From the NCBI GenBank assembly GCA_022264855.1, contig JABYQU010000002.1:62001-126000 (forward strand): a stretch of DNA of 64,000 nucleotides, read 5' to 3'. A program made the position numbers and the translations under genes. Shown here one piece after another: positions 34,255-46,597 of the stretch. Each line of letters starts with the position of its first letter. Within the stretch, counting starts at the first letter, position 1. Source of the DNA: Lenzites betulinus. Taxonomy: Eukaryota; Basidiomycota; Agaricomycetes; Polyporales; Polyporaceae. Under the pieces are notes generated by a model. It was given only the letters and a program-made list of their open reading frames with translations, searched no databases and was not told the origin of the DNA.

Positions 34255-34439
34255 GGATGGGGAGGCCGAGGACGGTGGTGGCGGACAAGAGCAAGACTTG
34301 AACAATTCCTCTAGCGCGAAGGCGGCCCCGATCACGCGTCATGCGCGCGCGACCTCTTGTTTTCTGCTTTCGCGTCGCGCGCCGTCCTTCTTCTCACTCT
34401 CACGCAGCGCCTCCCTGTTGTCGACATTGCTCGCATACA
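34255..34439. promoter_or_regulatory. Divergent promoter between NUP155/170 and the CDK11-like kinase
   Basis: Only 185 bp separate the two chosen start codons. The kinase frame stays open upstream to a Met at 34341, so the spacer could be shorter. No TATA box was seen. Confidence 0.45.
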
Positions 34440-35944
34440 ATGTCTGAAATCGCAGGGCCGTCCACGCCCTCCCGCAAGCGGTCCCGTTGGGACACCGAAG
34501 AAAACGGCGCGGAGGACTCGACGCCCAACACCGTCCCCAAACGCCGCACCAAACCCAAGGTAGCGGGGTCCGACACGTCTCGCACACCGGAGCGCACGGC
34601 GACTCCGACACGCTCCCAAAGCATCCCGACACGCCCGCGACCATCCCACAGTCGATTCGTGCCGCCAAGGACGGCCCATCCGCCACTACTTCCTTCACGG
34701 TCGGTCTACTGCTATGAAAGACTCAACGCGATCGAGGAGGGCTCGTACGGCGTGGTCTTCAGAGCTAGGGATAAGCAAACAGGGGACATCGTCGCGCTCA
34801 AGAAGCTGAAGCTGGACGAGGAGAAGCATGGATTCCCAATCACGGCCCTGCGGGAGGTCAACGCACTCATGGTGTGCAGGCATGAGAATGTGGTCGGGAT
34901 ACGCGAAGTAGTCGTCGGAGACACCTTGACACAGTATGTCCTTTTTCCGAAACTCATTCGGACTGCAGTTGACACTTGCCTTAGAGTGTTCATAGTCATG
35001 GACTTCATCGAACACGACCTTAAGACGTTGCTGAGCGTCATGCCCTCGCCGTTTCTACAATCCGAAATCAAAACGCTGATGCTACAACTGCTCTCCGCCA
35101 TCGCCTACTGCCATGAAAGGTGGATCCTTCACCGCGATCTCAAGACCAGCAACCTCCTCATGAACAACCGCGGAACCATCAAAGTGGCCGACTTCGGGCT
35201 CGCACGGCGGTACGGTGACCCCGTCGGCGTTGGTGGCCTTACCCAACTCGTGGTCACGCTGTGGTACCGGTATGTGCGACAGTCCCCGCGTTTCCGCACG
35301 TCCACACTTTCAATCTCCACCATGTCGCGTACAGTGCGCCCGAGATACTCTTGGGTGCAACGACCTACTCCACGGCAGTCGACATGTGGTCCGTCGGGTG
35401 CATTTTCGCAGAGCTGCTCCTCAATGAGCCGCTCTTCCAGGCGAAGGGGGAGATTGAGATGATTTCTATGATCTTCAAACTACTTGGGCCACCAACAAAT
35501 CAGTCGTGGCCGGACTACAACTCCCTCCCGTTGTCTAAGACGATCACACTACCAGCGCCGCAACCACCTCAGCTGCGACAGAAGTTTCCGTACATCACCA
35601 GCGCAGGGTTGGATCTCATGTCCCGTCTGCTGGCGTACGACCCCGAGGATAGGCTTACAGCAGAGGAGGCTTTGAAACACCCGTATTTCAGGTATGTCAT
35701 AATATCACTCTACCGGAGCTGCACATAACTTGAGTATACTTCTAAAGCGAATCCCCATTACCGAAACACCCTGATTTGTTCGGGTCATTCCCGTCTGCAG
35801 CCGCAGGAGAGAAGTGAGTACAACTGAACGAGAAACACGACTGCGGTGTACTCAATGAATGACATTCACAGGCGCAGGAAGCCCGACAGTCCCTCGGCTC
35901 CCGCAAGAGCAGCGGATTACAAACTTCTTACAGAATTTGACTAA
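34440..35944 (+). CDS. CDK11/PITSLRE-type cyclin-dependent kinase
   Basis: CDK11 kinases act in transcription and pre-mRNA processing with L-type cyclins. Exons 34440-34933, 34985-35269, 35335-35691, 35748-35813 and 35872-35944 give 424 residues. A Ser/Arg/Pro-rich N-terminus (about 90 residues) precedes the kinase domain. Key features are the Gly-rich loop EEGSYGVVFRA, the ATP-binding lysine in IVALKKLKLD, the cyclin-binding helix PITALREVNAL (PITSLRE in animals), IEHDLKTLL, the catalytic WILHRDLKTSNLL, VADFGLARRYG, the T-loop VVTLWYRAPEILLG and STAVDMWSVGCIFAELL. The PITALRE helix and ESPLPKHPDLF tail favour CDK11 over CDK10, though the two are close. The start MSEIAGPST is chosen; an in-frame Met exists at 34341. 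Confidence 0.93.
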
Positions 35945-36108
35945 CCTGCCCAAGAATGCTGACCTTGTTAGAAGTGTATTTTATCCGATCCCTATCGACT
36001 CATGCCTTCTGTCCATGTATAATCTCACCCTACCATAGAGGAGTAGCGATACAGCATCCAAAGAACTACATGACATTAAGTATACAACACGTCGAGGCCC
36101 CGATGCAC

Positions 36109-38057
36109 TTAAACCGTGACGGGCTCCTCGTCTGGGAGTTTGTTTAAAGTCTCCCGCATCTTCTTGAAACGGTTCCTCGTCCGCTCCGGATCACCGCATT
36201 TGTCGTAATATTCTTGTACTTCTTCAACGAGGAACCTGTAATCTTTCGCGATGTCGTGCACGGCTTGGTCGATGACGTGCAGGCCATTTGTGGCGCCTTG
36301 CTCATCGGGGGGACTGAGAGTGGGTACGATGGTCTTTAAGATGTTGTTTCGTTGTAAACATCTCTACTGACCTTGTACGTTGTCTTTTACTCGGCTCTTC
36401 TTCCTCGTCGATTTTCCGCTTCGCCCAAGCCGGGGTCGGTGCGTTACCCTCTCGTATCTGCCAATCCACCTCGTCGTCCTCCACCTCTTCCTCTCGTGCA
36501 TTTTGGCGAGCCATCGCTGCCGTCATAGGGGGGCCGGGGGTTGGCACCGACATGTGCTGGAATACGGGCGCTGGAGGCTGGTACACGACCGGATTAAAGC
36601 CGTCCTCCGGTCCGCCAACCGGGCCCATGACGCCGGTCATTGGAGGCAAGGGTACTGGCATGGGCATTGAGTACGTCTCCAGCGAGTGCACGCCCGATGG
36701 TCCAGGAACGGGTGCAGAGCCATCTAGAACGGCATTGCCGTCGACGATCACCTCCCCGTTTAGGGTCATGTCCGTGCTACCATTCGCGGTGGAGTTGCGA
36801 CTCTTTTTCCTGGTGCGTTTGGGCTTCTCCTCAGGCTTCCGCACGTATCCGTACTGGCCCTTTTCACCGTGCGCGGGCTTCTTCTGCTCGACGATCTCCT
36901 GGATTCGGGCGTCCAAGCGCGTTGCATTCTTCTTGTAGCGTTCGCGCCACGACTGCCATGTATGACGGGTGACCCAAGCATATTCCGGCTCAGACGCCTA
37001 GGTGTGGTCAGCAACATTGGCTTTTATGGAGGACACAGGCGCCATACCATCTCACACAGTTGTTGATACAGCCGGTTTCCCGTCCTGCCGCCAGTTTCTT
37101 TGTATGGAATTTTTGCAGCAATCCACTCGCAAAGGTGTTTCTCATCTTCTTGGCTGAACTGAGTTCGTCTATAACAAAATTTGTCAGTGTTCATGCTCTC
37201 ATGATGAAATGAGAGTATATATACGCACTCTTCCCCTGGGCGCCGACCACCCGGGTTCTTGTACACCACAGGAGTATATATTACTTGCCCCTTCTCGATG
37301 CATTTCTTGACCCAGAGGTATGACTCCACGTACTTGTCCGCCTCGCCTTGGTATGTCTTTACGAGATGATTGAATATGTCTGTGTTGGGATCCGCAAGAA
37401 TGACGCGCGCGGATTGCGCAGACGCCGAAGGGTCGCCTCCAGAATGCTGCCATGTGCATGGTGAGCGCGCGTTCCAGGCGATGCAGCGTCGTCGTCGTCG
37501 ACGCGTGTACGACTTCCCTCACGCACTCGGGGCTCTTGGTAAACGGAACTCACCATTATGCGCGCGCTTAATGTGGTGCGCACGTTCACGTTCGCGATGC
37601 TCGAGTCGATGTGCATGGGTATTGGTTGACCCTCGTGGATGAATATCTGCTTGAGGAGCATACCGGAGACCTTGCACGCCTCGACATATGTATACGGCAC
37701 AAAGTAGCGTTCGGGGCGTTCAATGGTGGACCAGCACAGTCGGAGGCGCTCTTCCTCTGATGTACCTGGCTGTACAAGCACGAAGCCTGCGCGCGGCATC
37801 TTAGTATCGACGCGCCCACCTAAGGACTACTCCGACCCGAATGCATGATGAGTATTATGCGACAGAGAGTCCCAGGATGACACACGCACCGCGATCGTTT
37901 CGCAAACTTGCGCTTGAATCTCATCGGGGATGTCTCTCTGTATGAAGAACTTGATGGCCAGCCCGTTGGCGTCTTGAAAGATGGGCTGGGCCGTTTGGCA
38001 CGTCAGCTTCGCTGCCTGTGTTTCATAAAGAGACCGTGTCGAGGATAGACTAACCAT
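36109..38057 (-). CDS. RAP1: Telomere-binding protein RAP1
   Basis: RAP1 is a shelterin-type protein of telomeres. Exons 37886-38057, 37554-37819, 37229-37446, 37048-37168, 36372-36997 and 36109-36313 sum to 535 codons plus stop. A BRCT domain occupies the first third (PIFQDANGLAIKFFIQRDIP, then GGRVDTKMPRAGFVLVQP and YVEACKVSGMLL; a second half ends DKYVESYLWVKKCI). The Rap1-type Myb domain, near residues 218-285, reads RTQFSQEDEKHLCEWIAAKI and ends WVTRHTWQSWRERYKK. A Pro-rich linker follows, then a C-terminal RCT-like segment (AVHDIAKDYRFLVEEV, CGDPERTRNRFKKM). Upstream DNA contains telomere-repeat-like sequence. The start at 38057 is preferred to 38168, whose extra residues would be translated from that repeat-like DNA. 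Confidence 0.9.
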
Positions 38058-38109
38058 GTTGCAGCAGTGAGGGGAGGCGTCGTACGGGACAGGAGGTAAC
38101 CTTGTGCGA

Positions 38110-38156
38110 GGGTTAGAGTTTAGATATAGAACGGCTGGGTTAGGGTTTTTAACCCC
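38110..38156. promoter_or_regulatory. Telomere-repeat-like (telobox) sequence upstream of RAP1
   Basis: The plus strand carries GGGTTAGAGTTTAG (38110-38123) and GGGTTAGGG (38137-38145) followed by TTTTTAACCCC. On the RAP1 coding strand this reads AACCCTAACCC, one and a half TTAGGG telomere units. It lies about 50-100 bp upstream of the chosen RAP1 start. The repeat itself is plain in the sequence; binding by RAP1 or its partners is inference. Confidence 0.6.
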
Positions 38157-38507
38157 AGAAGCGCCCATCTTATTACTACGCTGAGCGCTCCTTGCAGTCG
38201 CTCGTACTCGACGAAAGTAAAGCTACAATGTAGGTCTTCGGGCTGACACCATGTGACCACGTTCATACTAGACTGCACCACGTCAATGGTTTTAAAGAAC
38301 AGGTCATCAATGCTGCTATACAAATTGTTACGGGTTGAACGTTGAACGTTGTGTTCAGACGCCCGCGTCCGGTTCTCCGGAGCGATCCATCAAGTCTTCT
38401 GCCACGTGATATACTAGTATGATGATAGTGGCTACAAGCGAGATCTTGACTAGCTTGAACCACAACCCCAACCATCACCGGTGCACCTTCCTTACTTACG
38501 CGAAGAT

Positions 38508-41227
38508 ATGCCTCCCGCACGAAAGAGGCAGCGCACTGACGCTAATGCAAGCTCGTCCGGCTCTAAGGCTGCTGCCACCGCAGGGGCGACGCAACCCACG
38601 ACGCGCCGTATGACTAGAGCAGCAGCTAGAGAAGAAGCCAAGAAACTGGATGCAATCGAAACAACGGACGAGGTGAATGAACCTAAACGTCAAGGCTCAT
38701 CAGCGCGCGCAACCAACGCCAAAGTTAAACGGGGTATCCGAATTAAAGGCCGACTTCAGTCGCTCCCCGACCTCGCGATTGAGCTCCAGCTGATGGTATG
38801 TGTCCGCCTTCTTCTCACACTAGCACTATCAGGCTGAGTCGACTCTCCTCTCTAGATCTACAACGAGCTCGAGTCGAGGGACTTGCATCACCTCTCTCGC
38901 ACGTGCAAGAAATTCCGCGCGTTCTTCTTGAACAAAGATCTCACAGAGAGGCTCTGGGAGCAGGCGCGGAAGAACGCGGGGGATCTTCCCGAACGGCCAC
39001 CCTTCATGAGCGAGCCTGCTTTCATCCATCTCCTATACACACCAAACTGCCACGTAAGCTCTTGAGTCTTCCTATCAGTGTCGCATGCTGATACAGGCCC
39101 TCAGGAATGTGGCGCACAGAATGTGCGCACGATCATACACGAGTACTTCACGCGACTATGTTCCACCTGCTACCAAGAGAGGTTGGTGGATGCTTTTGTA
39201 TCACTTCCGACTGGGTTGTAACGCACTTCGCAGCACAATACCGCGCAAAGATGTTCCAAATCGCTGTGGGGCTTTGCTCGAATGGAAGTCAACTGGCATT
39301 GTTCAACGCTTGTTCAACTACGGCAACCACTCAAGCGTACTGCCTGTCCTTAACGGCGGCACCTGGAAGTACGTTTAACTATTGTGTGCTGTCATCGTCA
39401 TGCTCAATTGCACTATGTATTCTTCATCGGTAGATCTGGTAGGAAAAAACCCCTGGTAGTGCTCACAAAGGGTGTGGAGGATATTGTGGAAAGGATCAAA
39501 TCCTTACCGGAGTCCATGACATCGGGCGATGCTAAAGCGTTCGTGGAAGGTATCATTCAGGAGCAGGAATTCCGCTCACAGGTAGGTCAACTACACCGCC
39601 CCTCGCTGGCTCGAGAATGATCATGGTGTTATCAGTTCGCAAATGGTATTCGCACTTGGCTAGATAATCAGGAGAACATGAGGCAACAACAGCTTAAAGA
39701 TGCTCAAGAACGTCGCTTCGAAGCGTATGTGTCCAATCTAATCATTGACATTTATGGGTGACCGATCTGTACTACAGCATCCTTGCACGTCTGAGGGATG
39801 CGGGTTGGGGTCCCGAACTTGACTTCTTAGGAGATTATGGCATCTACAAGATGTCGATAATGCCCATAGTGCGACAGTCGGCCAAGTTGACGCAGGGGTG
39901 TGAGCAGATATTCCATTTTCAATGCTCATTGTGGTGTTCTGACTATCGCACGATGCAGCTTGGCTGAAGGTAAAAGCCGCGCTCGACAAGGATCTTAATA
40001 CCGCCCGCTCGGAACGCCTCGGCACGGAGCTCCGTGCTACCCTACGCGCGCGCTTTAAACTGCTAGAGGAAGCTCTACTGGCGCACTACGTGAAGCTTCC
40101 GCGGAATGCACTCATGGACTGCCGTCCGAAATCCATCGACCTCGCCTTCACGCCGGAATGTAGGGCCCTCGTCGATGTCCCTTCCTCGGAGACTGTCACC
40201 GTTGATGACTTCGCCGCGATAGTCCCCGCGATAAGCGAGAGGTGGGAAGCAAACATCAAGGAACAGCTTACGATGCACATCCGACCACATATTGGCGAAG
40301 TCGCTCCAGACATCGATCCCCTTTCGCTCGCAATCGCCGTGTTTTGGTGCGACTACGACGCGTCACCCTTGCGGTGGCCCGATATTCTGGCACATAGTTG
40401 CGCTAACCGGCCGTGTGTCCGTACAGCATATGCACAGCGGAAGGATTTCGAATGTGACGATGCGTACACATACGCGACGAAGGCACAGGACTTATACCCA
40501 CGCACCATCACACGCGACAGCGAAGACCGTCGGGAGAAGTACCACGTACCGTTTCGTTTGTCCACCCTGGGACCCGAAAGCGATGGTGAGCCGGTAAAGC
40601 GCATGCATGTGATCGTTTCCGCCGCCGGTCTGGATCCCGCAAAGGCGACCATTGAAGACCTCGAACGGTGCGACGTGTGGCTGCGATGTTCAACTTGCGA
40701 GCAGCACTTCCCGTTGCACAATCATAAGGTGATGTCGTGGAGAGCAGCGGTACGCACCATGTAGGCTACACACAATACCAGGCTCATGGTTTCCAATTCA
40801 ACCCCTCACAGTTCGTACATTATCACGAGTATGCAATATCTCCTACGGGCGTCCATAGATGGTACCGGGCAGACGACGACGACATGTCCCGTGTGCGGGC
40901 ATTCCAGGAGTCAGCCCCTTCAAAATTTGCAAGCTTATCGTCGAGCCTGGTCTTTTCCTGCGCACTCTGCAGTGCATTCGATAGCATTCCGCGTGACATG
41001 CCGTCTCATATCCGAGAAGTGTGAGCAAAGTCATTGAGCATATGCCCTCGAACGACAACCGAACTCACAAGACATGACTTGTGGTTTTTGACAGTCATAA
41101 TATCGAAGATGTGGGCCAAGCACTGCGCGATGGTACCGTCTACTGTCATCCATCCGTGAGCGGGCGGTTCCACATGCAATCAATAGATGTCGAGCGCCGG
41201 GGTGCCGAGGAGGCCAAGACACAGTAG
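38508..41227 (+). CDS. F-box protein with cysteine-rich region
   Basis: F-box proteins are the substrate receptors of SCF ubiquitin ligases. I trace ten exons from the ATG at 38508 (38508-38795, 38856-39053, 39105-39181, 39234-39368, 39434-39581, 39636-39724, 39778-39899, 39959-40749, 40812-41020, 41095-41227), 729 codons plus stop. A basic N-terminus (PPARKRQRTD) precedes the F-box, LQSLPDLAIELQLMIYNELE then DLHHLSRTCKKFRAFFLN, near residues 85-130. The next part, NCHECGAQNV...RLCSTCYQE, has four Cys in a zinc-finger-like spacing common in basidiomycete F-box proteins. The C-terminus carries VFSCALCSAFDS...MPSHIREVHN, a possible single zinc finger. The join at 39181/39234 is the least certain, because two frames remain open there. 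The target is unknown. Confidence 0.85.
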
Positions 41228-41354
41228 AGTGTTGATGGGATTTTTACGTTTACGACGCGAACTGTGCGTCTCTTGAACCAACACTAGTATGCTATGGACA
41301 GAGCGTAGTGATGAACACGGCTACCTAACGTGACGATTGTAAACGACAGAGGTA

Positions 41355-43211
41355 TCAGGGGAGGACTTTCCCTGGATTCATGATCCCATTGGGATCAAAC
41401 AGCCCCTTGATCTTCTTCATCCATTCTATGCTTGTTGGGCTCTTTGAGTACTGCAGCGCGTGAGTCTTCATCACGCCAATTCCATGCTCGGCAGATATAG
41501 AGCCCTTGTACGAGGCTATAGACCGGTGAGATCGAGGCTCGCTGAAGTTGGCCGTGGCTGACACTTACCGACAAGCTCATACACGAAGGGCTCAAGCGCG
41601 GCCTCGATTTCCGGTGTGTATGCAGCGGCGACCACGTTCAAATGCAAGTTACCTGCACTAGCGTGTTAGTGGGGGAGAACAAGGCTCGAGACTGAGCTCG
41701 CTTACCATCGCCGACGTGGCCATATCCAACGACGTGCTTCACAGCATCATCGTGCAAGACGCCCTTCTCCCGTAGGTGCTCTCTTGTCTTGTCGACGACC
41801 TCCTTGAACTTATGTAGCGGCACGGAGATGTCGTACTTGTATGCCTTGCCCTCCTTGGACACAGCCTCCGTAAGGCCCTCCCGGATTGCCCAGAGCGCGG
41901 AGAACTGCGCCGGCGACGACGCGAGCACGCCAGTATTGATCAGTGGTTCGTCAGCTTCCATGAGGCTTTCGAGCAGACTGTTCAGTTTCTGTGGAAGGGT
42001 AAGCAGCGTATCAAGGGCTATGTCATGCGTGGCAGCTCACCTCCTCATCGTGTTCCCGCTTTCCGCCGCTCGTCTCGACGAGAACGAAACATGCGGCACC
42101 CTCCACTTCGGAAGGATTCAGGGCACGACCCTGGCCATGCTTCACACCAAGATCATAGACTGTCCTGTCCATGAACTCGAAGGCCGACAGGATCTCGGAC
42201 AGCTGCCGCTTCGTCTCCTTGTAAAGGGGTAAAACGTTTTCGAACTTAGGCAGTGCGAGCATGACGTTGTTCGATGCCTGAGGCGCAGGCGCCGAGAGGA
42301 TCGAAACACCGGTGACGATACCGAGGGTTCCTTCAGCACCGATGAAAAGCTGCTTCAGGTCGTAGCCTATACGCCGTCTGTCCGTGAGCATTCATCGGCC
42401 CGGAGCCCGAGAATAAATCAGAGCTAACCGGTGTTGTCTTTTCGTAATGAGGTCAGTTGGTCAAGTATGGTGCCATCGGGCAGAACCACTTCGAGGCCAA
42501 TGACAGAACCATGTAGCGACCCGTAGCGCAGTAGTCGCAGGCCGCCTGCATTTGTAGAAACGTTCCCACCTATTTGACAGCTTCGTAGACAAAGTCCGTA
42601 AGTATGTTTGTCCAGAGAGGATTGCTCTCTCACCTTCCCTTAGCGCCCAGGTCCAGAGGTACGATGTGGTTGTGGGGAGCAAGGTAGTCGGATAGGGATT
42701 GGAGAATGCAGCCAGCATCGGCGACCAAGATGCCTATGAGAAGGAATGAGTACACGCTAAGGGCACTGGGGCGGGACATTCACTCACCGGAGACATCATC
42801 GAAAGACCTGACCTTTTGCATGTTTGCAAGGCTCAGAATGAGCTCATCCTTGACCGGAACGCCGCCGCCGACCAGTCCAGTGTTCCCTCCCTGAGGAACG
42901 ATGCCTATTCGGCGCTCGTTGCACCATTTGACTATTTCGCTGACCTCCTGCGTTGTGCGTGGCTTGAGAACCGTCGTCGACTGCCCGTGATATTTGTTCA
43001 TCCAGTCATTGTTATAGGTCTCCAACTCCGAGGAGGGTGTCGCACTGGGAGTGAGGGTGGAGAGGATGGCGCACTCAGGGAGGATCTTGGCGAAGTGCGC
43101 GAGGTCTTCCTCTGTGACGGAGTTGAGGTTCTTGAGAGCAGCCGCGGGAGAGTGGGACCAGCGGCGGGGTGCGGCGAGGTAGACACGCCTCGCGAGCTGG
43201 CGGGCGAGCAT
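41355..43211 (-). CDS. D-2-hydroxyglutarate dehydrogenase (FAD, mitochondrial)
   Basis: The enzyme oxidises D-2-hydroxyglutarate (or D-lactate) to the keto acid with FAD; yeast relatives are Dld2 and Dld3. Exons 42788-43211, 42634-42733, 42429-42580, 42041-42366, 41706-41988, 41569-41652 and 41355-41515 sum to 509 codons plus stop. The N-terminus ([20 protein letters not shown]) is an Arg-rich amphipathic mitochondrial presequence. The PCMH FAD domain shows [34 protein letters not shown] and [16 protein letters not shown]; the C-terminal cap domain shows [16 protein letters not shown] and [17 protein letters not shown], with the metal and substrate histidines. I favour D-2-hydroxyglutarate over D-lactate from overall pattern, but the two cannot be separated firmly without alignment. 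Confidence 0.92.
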
Positions 43212-43466
43212 CCTGGTGAGAGTAGAACGGTGGCTGCAGCTTCTTCCGCCTGAGTCGACTATAGCAGGCGAGTGCACGTGACGGCAGCACTTGTGCGCGA
43301 ACGCGACGCGTTTCCCGGCCCGCTTCCACTTTCAGCTCTTCTCGTCCCTGTGCCACAACGGCGCCGGCGTTGTTCGCCACCACCCATGTTCTGACCTCCT
43401 CCTCGAACGAGAGGACGCTTACCGACGCTCTAGATACGCCCGCTCACTTAGATTCTGGCCCACGCC

Positions 43467-46211
43467 ATGGAGGTTATCGATGTCGACGCCCTGCCCGACC
43501 CTCCTTCCGACGACTCCGACATAGTCTTCACAGGCTTCAAGCGAGACGTAAACAAGAGCAAGCTGCACTACGAACAGCTGGATACGGAAGGAATTACTTA
43601 CATCGGATTCGACGAAACACCAAAGCATCTCAAGTCCAAGCCGTCCCGAGCTACTCCTCCCGTAGTACAGAAAGGCGCTGGTGGGTCGACTGGTGTAGCG
43701 ACGGTAAGTTTGCAGTAGAGTCGTCGCTACATATCACTATAACCAGTGTGACTAGGCAAATGTGTACAGCACGAAACGCTCTTCGTCGACTTCGCAAGAG
43801 GATGTCCGTCCGGTGAAGCGCCACAAAGCGACCCACAAGCCGTCCACCACGAATCCCCATCTGAAGCGGAATCGAGCGGCAATGAAAGCCGGCTCTCGTC
43901 CTCCTGTCGACGTCATCTCCATCAGTGACTCCGAGCCTGAGTCTGACCCCGACACTGACTGGGTTAGCGAAGACGACGAACCTCCTGCGAAGGTATAATT
44001 TACACCTTATTGGACTCTCCAGTCACTCACCGTTATGATGGCCTGTAGAGGCCGGCATTATCCGACCCCGGACCAGAGAATCCCGCCCTAGAATATCTGA
44101 CAGACCACCTGTCTACCGCACTGACCATGGAAGCGTCGACTGTCAAGCAAGCCGCGGGGGCTCGCGCTCTCCGCACGCTTTCGACCCTGCAGCAGCAGTC
44201 AAGCGTCTTCAAATGGCCCAGCAAACCGAAAGCATCAAAGCCACCCCAGTTCTGGTATGCGGTAAGTCATTGCCATTGCTGACCGATGACACCATCCTCA
44301 CGCTCGGAACAGTGTCGAGAAGGAATTCGAGCCGATTTGTCCAGGCTCCAAGGTTCTCGCTGGCACAAGAACTTTTCAATGTGGATGGGGTTGCAACCAT
44401 CCGGGTCCATAAGGAAAGCCCCTGGCGGTTCGTGGTGCTGCTGATGCTGTGCTCACAAGTAGAAGGCTAACACCATGCCGCGGTAGATATCAACACAATA
44501 ACTCAATCCAGGAATCTGATTGTTACTGCCAGCGCAGTGGCGGACGGTGCGGCAGACGGTGCGAGTCTAAGCCCATCACGCTTCAATTCGGTTTATTCAC
44601 AACACGAAGCAGACCATGCGGGGCCATACAACAAGGAGGGCGCACTCGTCGTGTGGGCGAAGACAGACGATCGCTGGTCTGACGCGAACGGTATGTATAC
44701 GACAGACCCTGGATTAGCATTATGATGACACCGAGCCCAGCACGAGTTGTTGATGCCCACAGCGATGAAACAGTGGCAGAAGCTGGTACGGCAACGTGTT
44801 TCCTTTCGCTCACACTCTGAAAGTTATACTTGCCACCAGACCAACCACGAAAGCATCACTTTACTGTGAATGATGTAGCGATCGACCCGTCATGGTAAGT
44901 ACCCAGGAGATTACCCAAAACATTGTCAGAAGGCTCATTTTGCGTCCACTTATTTTGCGTCCAGCTGTTCTCGCTTCGCGTCAGCTGGCCGAGATCGAAG
45001 GGTATTATTGTGGGACTGTGCATCAGTGGACGAAGGCCTGCCGCCAGAGATGGTGGAAGAAAGTGCAGCGCTCCACTTGCGCCGAGTAGAGCTGGGACTG
45101 ATACACTTCATGCTGTAGTCGAATGCGAGGATAACCCAGAAGTCATCAAGTATCGCCCAGACGGGTCAACGCTGGCGATCCAATGCGACAACGGGTAAGC
45201 ACGCAGCTGGATCTCGTCCAAATATATGTACTCACACCTCCGTCCCCAGGTCAGTATATCTGTACGCAAACAGAGCGACCAGGAAGCTCGAGATCGTACG
45301 CGCCAGTCGAGGGCACGTTACCGCAGAGATGGCATGGGGGCTTCACGCGTCCAGCGACATGCTCTTCGCATCCACCGCATGTCTCAACGATGCGAGTGGC
45401 GTCCACAAAGCGTTCGACGTCACCCGAAACAAGGTCGTTGTCGAATTCGACGCCAACAAGGAGGCCTGCAGCACACTCGCGCTCGACCCCTCCGGCAAGT
45501 CTCCTCTCTCCGTCACACACATTCTGACATGCTGACGACCCCCACCACCCACAGGCGACCGGCTCTTCATCGCGACCGAAGGGCCCGAGACGACATACAT
45601 CCTGCGCCAGTTCGACGTGCGCGCGCGCACGCGCAAGGCTGTGCACCGCATCGAGCTCGAGCCGTTCGTCGACCTCACGGACAAGGCCGCGATCGACATC
45701 AACTCGCTCTCGCTCAGCGCGGACGGGCTGTACCTCGCCGCGGGGCGCACGGACAACTGGGTGGACGTGTACGACGCGCGCATGCTCGCGCGCGGGCCGC
45801 TGCACAGCCTCGCGCACGAGGACAGCGACAAGCCGCGCAGGTCGTATGGCGTCGTGAAGACGCAGTGGGTCGACGGCGCGCCGTACGGCGTGGGGCTCGT
45901 CAGCGGAGGGGCGGACGGTGAGCGTTGTGGGTGCTTGTTGACTGGGCGTGGACTGACGTGTGGGTTTAGGTTGTGTACGGTTGTGGGACGTCAGGCGATC
46001 ATCGGATGATCCCCATAACGGCACGGTGCTTGCGCGGTGCGACAACGACGTCAGCACGTTCACCTTGGGCCACATGTACCGACGCGAAGCACCACTCATT
46101 GTGTAAATGATCAACACACGTTTCGTTTCTCTTCGCTCACACACAACATACCACAGGGGCGAATCTTCGGGGATGGTCACTGTATTCGAACACATAGGGT
46201 CAAGCTACTAG
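43467..46211 (+). CDS. WD40-repeat protein with an acidic N-terminus, function unknown
   Basis: The start MEVIDVDALPDPPSDDSDIV is acidic, and the next region (exon 43756-43992) has basic patches, PVKRHKATHK, followed by the acidic SISDSEPESDPDTDW, which resembles a SUMO-interacting or chromatin-related tail. Exons 43467-43703, 43756-43992, 44049-44261, 44313-44427, 44487-44690, 44741-44785 and 44840-44894 join in phase; after 44965 the joins are less certain. WD-like blades are visible in INTITQSRNLIVTASA, KHHFTVNDVAIDPS...FASAGRDRRVLLWD, VIKYRPDGSTLAIQCDNG, INSLSLSADGLYLAAGRTDN, and GLVSGGADGCVRLWDVRR. The C-terminus reads GESSGMVTVFEHIGSSY. I do not recognise a named family. The gene diverges from the dehydrogenase across 255 bp and converges on SWI1. 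Confidence 0.8.
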
Positions 46212-46597
46212 GGAATTAGGGGATACCACGATGTGACGCCGGCACATCTAATCCGGCGTCAGGAATTCAGTTGCTTTACATCCAGGACTTCAGCCTTTCA
46301 CGACTCTTGTAGCCTACATCGATTGCTTGCTTACCTAGGGGCGGACGCACACCTGTAGCTGTAGCTTTGCAGCTTTACTCTCACGAACGACGGGCGGAAA
46401 CGATCTATAGCATATAAGTAGCGCGGTGTATCGCCGCAGGAGACGGACGCGTATCAGCCGGGGGCGGAAGTGTATACAACATACAGATACAGACAGAGGT
46501 ATAACATAACACGAGCAGAGCCTCAAAGCAAAGCACACACAGTCAGACAGTCCCTCCGCAGGCGCCCCCTAAGGCCTCGCCGCCGCGAGAGCACCCA
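46212..46597. other. Convergent 3' flanks of the WD40 gene and SWI1
   Basis: About 390 bp lie between the two stop codons. Nothing beyond presumed 3' untranslated sequence was seen. Confidence 0.35.

Noticed and set aside
37485..37505. A short GTC/GAC trinucleotide run
   Set aside because: It lies in the second RAP1 intron and is only four or five units long; ordinary simple sequence.
45251..46195. A 314-codon antisense frame over the WD40 gene
   Set aside because: It crosses several sense introns and carries no domain signature.
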